A stretch of DNA of 64,000 nt from Enoplolaimus lenunculus (lineage: Eukaryota; Nematoda; Enoplea; Enoplida; Thoracostomopsidae), in NCBI GenBank assembly GCA_030248215.1, contig JASANG010000627.1:248001-312000 (forward strand), written 5' to 3'. Every line of letters starts with the position of its first letter. The first letter of the stretch is position 1. Below, piece by piece: positions 31,401-43,400 of the stretch. Under the pieces are notes generated by a model. That model was not told where the DNA came from, made no database searches, and saw only the letters and a list, made by a program, of their open reading frames with translations. The position numbers and the translations under genes are program-made.

Positions 31401-34400
31401 AAAAAATTTGAGAAATTCTGATCCGAGGAATCGATCGCACTACTCGACAGTGCGAAAGGTTCGGAAAACCACACATTTAACCAATCAAGCCAACATTTAA
31501 CTTGAAACAATAATTTATTTTTTGTGGATATACTACAGCTAAGTGTTGTACATATACATATGTACTGTTGTGTGTTCAGCGTTGCGTATTATGTGTATTA
31601 AAACTAGGCGGAAATTCCAGTTGCCTTAATTAAAGAACCGATTGTCGTGCAGAGATGCGGATGGCATTTTTGAACTTATCGGATAAAGTTACGTCGGATA
31701 CTGTGTTTAAATAAATTCTAGGGGTTCCCGACTTTTAAGTATAATTTACACCAAATTTTTGCGTCTATATGTATTCATACAACACGAATTTTAGGGTACG
31801 AGAAATTAATTATTCCCACCACATTCCACCTCCCCTTAGGAGTGAGGTTAACCCGCGCTCGGCAGCATACAAGGGAAATCCAATGTATATACCCGTTTCT
31901 TTCACAATTACGCTGTCGGCGACTACCAATTTCTTTGCAATCATCTCCTGGAGTTTGGTCATTAATGCGCATCCCACTACTACACGACGAATCCGCCAGC
32001 AGCATTGGCCAATCAGACAACGTTTGCCGAGAGTCTTGATTTCCCTCATCGTTTATCAAAGTAGACTGGTAAGATTTTGCATGTTTCGGTCCGGACGGCG
32101 AATCAAAACTGGGAACCCATATATTACGCAAAACCTGGCCATTTTTAAAAAGTTTATTGCTGTGATACAACAAATTATCTTCAGAATACCACCGTTTGTA
32201 CTCGAATTTTGACTGACTCTCGGAAACAACACATTTGGTTGTAGACTTGATCGCAGCTGCCGCAATAGCACGTTTTGACAAAAATCTGGCACAACTGGTC
32301 AAATGTTCTGTTGGCACGTTTTCCGATTTCTTATACTGGCCTCCCAAAAACCGCTGTGCAGAGTCGCTACTGCTGCAACACGATGTTATCATTCTTGAAG
32401 CTATCGGTGACGTCATAGAACAGCTGTTTATTAGTGAATCCCAAATGAGACTTTCCGCTGACGATTCCGCTTGTTGATCACTGCAAAAAAATTGGAAAGT
32501 CGAACTACTTCTATTAAAACTGGCTCTAAATCGCTACACCACTAGTTTGTCAACAATCAAAGCTTAACCTTGATCTGCAGTATTTACCAAAAACAAAATA
32601 AACTCGATTTCAGTATCTGCGAACCTGGTCTCCACCGGAATTCTTTGTTCCTACATTCACTGACGTAAGAACAAGAATATGCACGGGCTTTAAACCAAAT
32701 TATCGGAAACGTATCCCATTAACGTTTAAAAAATTACAGCAAGACAGCTTGGTTTCGCAAAACTGTTTGTCCTTACACGCTGATTTGCGCCAACGTGACA
32801 AGCAGAATGCAAACGGAATTCCGGTTCCGGCATTTTTTCACCACCCGGTTCCGTTCCAATAAATTTTTAGTTGAACTGAAAATTCTGGCATTAATTTTTG
32901 GCCATTTTTGATTTGCTAATCTTTAAGAAGTCTTTTAAAGCCACCTGTTCGAGCATTTTACTAAAAAATGAAGATAAAAATAAAATACGACTTTATTAGC
33001 ATAATATATAAACTTTGACAAATCACCGAAAATAAACCATCGAAGGTATATTTCGCTTCCCTGGATAAGGTAAATCTAAAATACATCGATTAAGTGAATA
33101 CCTATCTTTAACTAAGGTTATTTCCGTCAATAATACAGCAAAAACAAAATTAAAATGTATTTTTCACTTTCCAGTTCCGCTTCCGGCCCCGGTATTTTTT
33201 CAAATTCCGGTTCCTGTAAATTGTAATGTAAGTCCGGTTGTACCCTAGTGATAAGACATCCAACCATACTAAGAGCTTGCAAAATACTTAATAGGCAACA
33301 CTGACGGACAAATAAAGTTAATTTCTACTGAGCTTCCGAAGCTTTATGAACATTTCCTAACATGGTAGTTTACCATATCTAGTTAAATAATTAAAAAATT
33401 TACCGCTGGATCATAGCAGCTAAATTCCCGCAACCATGTCCCATCTCTCCACCACTGATTTCATCGATCGCTAAACCCCTTAAACCAGCATGTTCAACGG
33501 GCACTAAGTCTGGCGGAGGTAGTTTATTGAAACCTCGCGTCATTTTTCGCCTAAGCTCAACCTCATTGATATTGGACTGATTTTGAGTTTTCTGATTTTT
33601 GCTCAGTTTATGCAAACTCCGTATAGCAGCTGCAGACCTTTCAAACGTGGAACAATTACTAGTACTTGCAGAAGTAGCGCCACAATCCGTAAGAACCGCA
33701 GAATCGTGACTATTTGAAAAATCATCCCACGGCATTTCTCGCAATTTGGTTTCCTGCCGGTGTCTAAAGCTTCTGGGTATCCCAGCAAACAACTTGAGCA
33801 GCTCAATTTCACTTGAGGATAGCTGCTGCGTTCGTCCAATATTCAGGCCGGCGATTAGGACGTGAAACGAAGCCGTACAAATATAAGGCGCCATAATAAC
33901 TGTTGGAATATCATTGTCCACGCCCCAAGTCTCAACAGCCCCGACTAGCCGTTCTCGTAGCGCACGATTGTCACCAGTAATACTACTTTTGCATTCGTTC
34001 GTTTTGCGCGGTTTATCACAGCCAAGAAGCAAACTATTATCGCCCCCAAATCCTTCATTACCGTCAAAAGTCCTATCAAGATCACATGGAGTATTTCGGC
34101 CCTCTTCTAAACTATTGAGAACATGAGTCTTCTCCCACGTAAGCTTATTGATCGCATTGTTCTGGCGATCTTTACTAAACGAACCCGCGTTTGCGTAACC
34201 ATTTTCAAGTTGTCGATTAGCAGCTTCAGCAGTATTCACGCCACTTAAGTTGCCGTTTTGCTTCAATAATTTCGCTACAGGCATACTGGTATCTGAGCTT
34301 GTAACGGAGCTGCTGAAAGGCGGCATCGAAACTCCGAATTGCTTTGCAAGTAAATCCAGAGTTGCAATTGCATTACTTCTGTTAATCGACATTTTACCCG

Positions 34401-37400
34401 GGTCACAACTGAAGCCATACGTGTTTGCGACTTCCCCAGTGATCCCGTCTTTGCCACTGTCGATAGCAGGTCCTACCCATTGCCGGCCCTCATTTATAGT
34501 TTCTCGTTTAAGGTCAGTCACCGTCTGACGAGTATCTTCACGATTATACGAAACTTGGTGTTTCTGGGTCCCGTTCCCCGTTCCAGCCGTCGTTTTCTCA
34601 ACAGTTAAACGGCCGCTGAACGTACTAACCAAACTTTCAAGCGATGCAAAGTTACGTACTTCGTCCGTAGCATCACACATTACTTCATGCCCTGTCATAT
34701 TTGCTTCTGGTGCGCTGCGATTAAAAACACTACCTCCTTCGAAACGGTCCACTACTTCTCGCAGAGGTACACACCGGTCTGGATTACAAGACTTCGGAGA
34801 TTTACACTGTCCTGGTAACCCAAACGCTGAAACCTTATCCTGCTGTACCAATTTTAGGTCGTTCGCTCCGTCTGTTGGGGCAACGCACGTTGGCAGTGGC
34901 AGTGTAAAATACTGCGGACGACTTGTTACTACCTTTTGAGGCAAAGATTTTGAACAAGTTAAGGATGAACTTAATCCATCACGAGATCGAAAAGTTAATG
35001 AACTGTAAACAGACGAGCATTGCGATGAATCTGGGTCACGTGCTCCTTCGCCGTTCACCGAATTTGCTGTCGATTTCCGAGCCCACGGGAACATGCGTTC
35101 AAAACTATTAGTCGAATCACGCCGATCGTTTTGCCCGTTGACCACACTCAGACCACACGGGTCTGACCCCTGTCCAACTATTTTTGGTTGAGCTTTTACT
35201 TCCCCATTCTCTAAACTGGTCCCTTCGCGCTGCACATAATCGAGCGTTAGTCCACCATACGCAATCAGCTCTTCAAATGAAGGCAGTATTTCACTACCGG
35301 TCACTTCTTTTGCGGAAGCTATGGAGTTGGCGCCTTTAATCCAAACTTTGTCATTATACTTATTTATAATCATATCAGAAGGCAAAAACTGAGACCCAGC
35401 AAGCATTGATTCGTCATCCAACATCATTGCATCGTAGCTAAATGATTCCGGTCTCGAACATAATTGATCGGGGCAACCGAGATTCCCAGAGACGTTACCA
35501 CTGCATAGCACCTAAAATATATGCTTCGATGTATAAAAACAATATGAAGACAAACAAATTCTGCAAGAATAAGGTAATGAACTACAGCTATTTTCGATAA
35601 ACAAAAACAAGACTAGAAAACCAGTTGACACGCGATGTAATTGAAAAGTAACGTTACTAATAATTGTTAGTCGTAATAAATGAATACATAAAGCCAAAGT
35701 ATTTATCAAACACTACTTAAAGCGTTCTGGTTTGAACTTAATCTTGCAATTGCTTGATGTAATACTAAATCTAGTGCCTTCCCGCTACATAAAGATTGCC
35801 ACTAGTTAATTATTGAAAACTGAAACAAATATAGCATAACTAGTCTCTAGCCAGTGCTCTGAATCATGCTGTACTTCTACAAAAACAAGCGGTGCAACGG
35901 TTTTCAAACTTACCGTCATGTTACTAGACAACGATTCCAAACTATTGGACCTGCTTCGAATCATTCCATTAACCAGAATTCCGCTTGATATACGACTAAT
36001 ACGATCAGCGGACACGGAATTTGGATACGAAGTTCCCTAAAACAAACACAGTCTGTGTTGAATCAGTAGCAACTGTTTTCATTTATAAAAATGTTCCAAC
36101 TTCAGTTCTCAATATTGAGTTTGAAATAGCATTCTTCAGTAGTACTTTTGTTTCACCTAAACGCATGTAAGATTAAAAATTATTGAAACAGGCAGAAACC
36201 CTACTGTGAAAGGAAAGCAGGTAGATTGTCTACCGGAGCCTTAGAGAATTTGCGGTTGCATACAGAAAGTTGAAAAATTCTAATACTGAATTTGCAAAGA
36301 ATTTAAATTTGAACACAATTCAATTGACAAATTGACACACTATATGCTGGCAAGCACTGTAAATGTATACGATCAAAATGACAACTCAATTACTTACATT
36401 GCTAGTTTCGTCCTTGAAGACACTTTCCATTCGAAACACTACATCAGCAGGCTGTACCCGGCCAGTATTTATATCGTTAGACCTCGTTTTGCATTCACTG
36501 CTTGTCTCTGAAGCTAGTTTATCATCTATACATCCATTTTTAACAGCAGTTTGTGCGGTAGCCTGATTGTTTTTGTTTTGGCCGAGAATGGTCTTGCTAG
36601 TACACACAGTAGAAGTCGATTTTATGGTATCAGTGGCTACTCCGACACTGAGGTCCTCCGTGTCAGTACCCGGTGTCGTAGCTTCGCAACTTGTACCACC
36701 GCTGAGCTTCAATTCAGCCTTAAGAAGTCGATTTTCCCATTCTAGTTTAACGCATCGTTTTCGCAAGTTTGAATTTTCGTCGTTCAGTGTCTGAAACAGT
36801 TTTATAAATTTGAAAAATGTTTGACAAAAACAATCAACAGCTGAACATTTAACCAGAACTCAGCTAGCATTGCTATACCAGTCGTAGTGATACTACATTT
36901 ATTGAGCGAAGCTCGAACACACGTAAGCAATTAAGGTAATATGCAAATTAGTTATTAGCTAACTATTCATATATCGGTTTTGGAGGTTTTTTAAGCAATT
37001 TCCTCAGATTCCTCGCACTCAAAAACCCTTCAGCCACCCTAATAATTATTGGAATAATTTGAAGTCTTAATTTTATCTTGTCAATTAAGCAAATATGCAA
37101 AGCCATTAGCTAACTATTCGATAATCGCTTTTAAAAGATTGTAGGCGATTTATTCAGATTCCTTGCATCCGAAAACCCATTATTGCTGAAATTAGATTGC
37201 TTGTAACCCTAATAATTAGTGAAACATTGTAAAAACGCCTAATTTAGGCTTATCAATTATGCTTATATGCAAATTATCTATTAGCTAACTACTCAATTAT
37301 CGGTTTTGGAGGTTTGTAAACAATTTATTCCGATTCCTCGCACCAAAAAACCTTCAGAAAACCCTAAGCATTATTGAAATAATTTAAAAAGTCCTAATTT

Positions 37401-40400
37401 TGTCTTGTCAATTAAGCTAATATGCAAATTAGATATTAGCTAACTATTCAATTATCGGTTTTGGATGTTTGTAAACAATTCATTCAAATTCCTCACACCT
37501 AAAAACCCTTTACTGCTGAGATTATATTGCTTTTAACCGTAATAATTAGTGAAATATTGTAAAAAGTCCTAATTTATGCTTATAAACTATGCTAATATGC
37601 AAATTATCTATTAGCTAGCTGCTCACGTATGGATTTTGGAGGTTTTTAACCGTCTACGCAGATTCCTCGCACCCAAAAACCCATTAATGTTAAAATTAGA
37701 TTGCTTCTAACTGTAATAATTAGTGAAATATTGTGGAAAGTCCTAATTTAGGCTTAATTAATTATGCAAATTAGCCTGTAGCTACTAAACGGCCTGCAAT
37801 TTTACAACCCTAATGCGAGGTTAACACCCCAGGATAATTGGTTTTCAAACAAAAAAAGTTTATCAAAATCGGTTCAGCGGTTCTTGAGATTCTTTTCGGA
37901 CGGACAAACAGACGGACGGACATCCACCTTTCGACCCCCAAGTACAAAACATAAAACGCTTCGCGGAACTCCAAGCTTCGCTCGGAGTTTCGCTTCGCTC
38001 AATCATCATTTTAAGTTGTATCACCGTTTGCCTCTGAACAAAATCATAGTGCTTCTTTCACAATCAAACGCTATCAAATTAATTAATCCGATTACTGCGG
38101 ACAAATTTTAAAAAATCGGTCTTAATGTATATACCAAAATACGAAACAAAAATACCTTCTAGCCTTATGTATACATGCAGCCTAATCATACAACGGACGT
38201 TGAATTAGGGTACCAAACAGAATTTAATTGACCGGAGACGGAATTTTAAACAGGAATCGGATTTGGAACTTGAGATTATCATGCCCGACCACTTTCTCGA
38301 ATGACGAGCCTTATGATATTTGAGTCGTGTGCACTAATGCAAAATACGTAATTGTTTCATGGTGTTCTGTGCTACTTATCTTTTACAGAATTCACGTGAA
38401 CATGAATTGCACCGTACGCTAGCATTAAGAATATCTACTGCTTCGAATTTTTACCATCCCAAAAATTCGCCTAGGATGTCGGAATGCCACAAGAGACAGA
38501 ACTATACAGCATCACCAGTGAAGTGACAGTCGTTGCAAAGCCACGAGGGTGAAACATACTTTTAGTAACTTTCACGAAACCGTTTACCTTCTGCGATATC
38601 TTCTGCTGTTCTAAACGCTGCACAATGTAAGTAGCAATGTCGTCAAGCGTTTGATTGTAATACTTTTCACTATCTGCAAGACGCTGTTCCGCTTGAGCTT
38701 TTTCGCGTTCCAAGTTTTGTCGCAATTTGCGCTCTGTAGCTATGTCTTCTTCGGTATTCTGAAACCATTACCACTCACATTGTGCTAACTCAAATTGTAA
38801 GTGTTCAATATTTAATTCAAAAGGCCAAAAATATCACACTTTTCTAGCAGTTCCTTGTTGGACAACAACCCGCCCTGTACCGAAATATCGGTGAATCACT
38901 TTTTCCCTTGGACAATAAAGACATTATAAAATAATTAAACAAGCACGAACAACTAGTGTTTGTGATCAATAATAACTAAGCGTTTATATAATTTTAGGGT
39001 CCCAGAATTTTGAGGAAGGATTTTTGTTCGGTTGTTTTAGACACTATCAGTTTTCAACTCAAGAACATTCCTCATCCTTATAGAGCATAACCCTTTCCAA
39101 AACTAGGCTATACCCATATTTAGGTACTGAGCATAGACCTATACAAACCTAAACCTAAGCTTAAGACAAAGCCAAAGCACAAGCCTGGTGCTGGAAATTT
39201 CTCATTCTCCGCGTGGGCAGGCGCCTGGAGCTGGAAATCCCTCATTCTCCGCGTGGGCAGGCGCATTGTACTGGAAATCCCCCATTCTTCCCATGGACAG
39301 GCGCCTATTCTTGACACGGGTCTCTTGTTAAATCGAAACAGCTGCTTTGTATTAACAAACACCAAAATAGACATACACAAGGATACAGCTGATAAAACAG
39401 AAAGATAAATACGTATGTAGACAGACAGGTTGATGTCATGAGTGATAAATACTAATGTTTCACCAGAAGATTGATGTTATCTTAGTGGTTCATAACTCAA
39501 AAAAAGAACAAGAGTGCTCACTTTATTTGCGTTCGAGGTATCTGGAGTACCAACTGACAGTTTGAAATCGCTATTCGCTATATGTTTTTCAACAGCAACA
39601 TCGCTATCAAAATTGCCCTGACCCTTAACACACTTTATGCCATCCTAAAATATTAAAATAATGTATTTAAAAGCACATATGCAGCTAAGAGTCCAAAAGC
39701 ACAAACTGCAATTCAATAAGAACTGTGATATATCGCTATTGGGTAACGTTATATATTATATATAAGTATAGAAACAAAAAAATTCTCACGACAGACCAAA
39801 AAACCGAATACTACAAAAATTGCTTTGAGACCAGGTAGATATCCTCTTACCAAAATGCTTTATAGGGGTAACTCATGGTGGCACAAGGAACTGGATTAGA
39901 TCGGAATAGCCATATGCGTAACAAACAATAAACAGCAAATGAAAAATTTCTCTAATTCGAATCAGATTATGCCTGCAGTCAAAACTGCACTACAATCAAA
40001 CTTCTAACCAGAATCAGAATTCTGTATGTACTCTTGAGTTACTATAACAAAACAGCATTCAATTGAAGATGAAAATATTTTAACTAACCTTTTAATATTT
40101 GTGTTTGCACTGTTATGATGCACGCGTTCGTTGTATTGTAATGAAAAATTTAGTTCGAATAAGATTATACCTTTAACCGCAACTGCTTTTCAATCAAACT
40201 TCGAACCAGAATCAGAATTCTGCATGTATTCTTGAGTTACTATAACAAAATAAAACTTAATCGAGGATGCAAATGTTTTAACTAACCTTTTTAATATTTG
40301 TATTTGCACTGTTCAGATCGGAAGCATTCGTTGTGTGGTCGAGCAACTTCGGAGGTTTCGGCGGACGAGCCGGCGGCATACTCGATATGAGAGGTGCCGC

Positions 40401-43400
40401 TCCAACTGACCCGTGTGGGACCCTATCGATGCCATTAGTGCTGCTGTCAGACGATGCCATATCCCGTGTGCACCTGGTACCGCTGTTTTGCCCACTGTTT
40501 GACATTTCAGTACCCTTATGTGTAATAGCTGTAGCCGCACTGGAACAAACATTTTGCGCCACATTTCCAGCCATGTCAGCAGATCTTGGAGGAGCACTGC
40601 GCTGTTTGCACGGCAAGTGTCTGAACGGCTCCGGCGGCAATTTTTTTGAACCTGAAACAAAACAAAAGAATAAAAGCTGTGGTGGGACACCACCTACTTA
40701 CTGGTTTTGAACTTAGCAACTTAAATTCGCACGCAGACACATGCTGAGACAGTAATGCAGAAAAATTAACCACATGAACAAAATCTAAATGCGTAGCAGT
40801 AAAAGGTACATAATAGCTAATTCGTTTTCTTTAAAAATTTCAATAAGTATTTATAAAAAAGTTACGCAATATTCATTCAACGGCCGGTAACCTGTGTTAG
40901 CACGTTAATTCTTCTATTACGAAACTGATCTCCATATGCACTGAAAACCTTACAAACTGGTGCTCCAAGTTGAAGCTCACCTTTCGCGCCACCTTTTCGA
41001 GTTCGTTCCAACGTTACAGCATTACGCCCATCGTTCGTATGGCCGCATTCCACCACATCAGATCTGCTAACTTGTACCCGATTCAGGTCTTCAGAACTCA
41101 TCCCACCTATCCGAGAGTTCTGAGCATTGAGACACGCCGTTCTATTTCGGCCAGCAGCTTCGTTTTTAAAATTGCCATGATCAGATTTCGATATCTTAAG
41201 CATGCCATTACCAGATCCTACGCCTTTATGTGACAAAGCTACGTTTGAATTACCGCAATAGGGCGGCTGGTGGTGATTACCACGAGAACTCGATTCTGTG
41301 ACATGATTTGATTTTGTCGTATGATACGAGGATACGTTGGAGACGCCGGTTGATGCAACAGAAATATCTGATTCTGTGACACCTTGAGGACCGCTTGAGG
41401 CTGCACAAAACTCATTTGCGCTATCTACAGCGTCCGCATAATGATAATAGGAAGTCGATGATGTTGATGCTGATTGGTCGTGCTGGGCGTGGTTTGTTGC
41501 GTTTAGCGAGGCGCCAAGAAGACTTTTATCTAAAAAATAATCGCTTCGATTGCGGTCTCGATCACGAGTTGATTTTCGATATCCACTAGCATGAGCACGC
41601 CTATCATTGTGTCGCTGTTTGCCTGAAACAAACGTTAACAGTGACACAAAATTTCGCCAGTCATTGTTTGAGTTAGATTTTATTTTGCAAACTAAAAGTT
41701 TCACTTAATTACAACTATGCTCGCACAGGTTACATAATTCAGACAGGGTGCAACCGGAATTACAATTTACCGGAACCGGAACCGGAATTTGAAAATTTTA
41801 CCGGAACCGGAACCGGAAAATGAAAAATGCATTTCACCAAAAATTTCATTTTAATCGTATTTTTTGCTCTATTATTTGTGAAACAACCTTAGTCGAACAC
41901 AGGTATTTATTTTATTTGTTGTATTTTAGATTTTCGTCGTCGACTGAAGTGAAATCCACCATCAACGGCTTATATTCTGAGTACAAGTGGCTTTCAAAAG
42001 AGATTCTTAAACGGCCAAATTATAACACCGGAATTTTTAAATCCGGTAAAAATTTACCGGAACCGGAACCGGAAGGTGAAAAAATGCCGGAACCGGAATT
42101 CCGGTTGCACCCTGAATTCAGATTATACTTTCTTTATCAGACACCCTAATGCCACACCAAATTCGCTGCCTTCTATAAAAACGGATAAAAGATGCAATCA
42201 GACAAAACATTGTGCTAAATCCATAGCCAACTACAAAGACACACATGGCGCTAGGCAGGGTTCAATCGGAGCCAAAGCCAGATAGTTCAATCAGAGCCGG
42301 ATATATAAATGTACGTATATTTCAACAAAAACTTAAACATATGGCGATTGTGGTCATAAATAACAGTATAAAACTGTGTTATATATACGTATATAGTTTT
42401 GAACAGAAAATATCTGGAAATGACGAATACCGGAGCCGGACGCCAATTTTTATGCGGAGCCGAGCCCGGATATCCGGTTGAGCCATAACGCTAGATTATC
42501 CAATATATATTTACATGGGCAAGTAGCCTTGCCAAAAAATTTGGTTACTTACTAACACGAGAACCTATATATGACCTACCAAAACTGACCTGAGTTGTCG
42601 ACAACAGGCACTTGTTGCCAGTCTGTCCTAGACGTCCCAGCCCGTTTGTTGCCTGCAAGTCCACTCGCGTTATGCCACGCTGACGCCGATTCAACATCAG
42701 TCCAGTACCAATCATCTTGCTCTCCACTATAGTATTGATTACTTTGTTGTGTTGGACACGCCTTGTGCTTTGATTTCTGACCCCAACTTCGTCGTGAATA
42801 TCTATGTGCGTGATTACGGTTGACCGCCGATGACGTGGAGTTACCAATGAAACCTAAGGCTACGTCTCGCCAGCCGCCTTTATCGTCGCCGTGACCAGCT
42901 GCTGTTGTAGATCGATGTCGTTGCCCAACATCAGACGCGATATCAGACCAGTTACTACTTACATTAAACCTTTGGTGATGTGACTTTACTGGTTCACCAC
43001 GCTTGCTACTGTTAGCTGACTTTATCGTATTTGGAACATCCCAACCAACGCGTAGTTGATTACTATATAATATAAAACAAACGCCACACATTACTTCTGG
43101 AACTTAAATGAAAGAAGGTCATCTTACTTTTCAGGTGCAGACACAATATGTCCATGTCCATACGTTTTCTGACCACAAATAAAATTGTGTTCCAGTGAAA
43201 CTAGACCACTTGGTATACAGTGACGTGTTTCCATAAAGCCTCCACTTCTTTTACTTACCAGTTACCACTAAAGTTTCTCAATCAAAACTACAACGCGAAA
43301 CACCTACACCCATTGGTTGTCCCAAGAATTTTTTGGGGCGTGGGGCTTTTATATTTTGCTCAAAAAAGGTTGATATATTCAGCATAGTTTTTTGTTCTAA

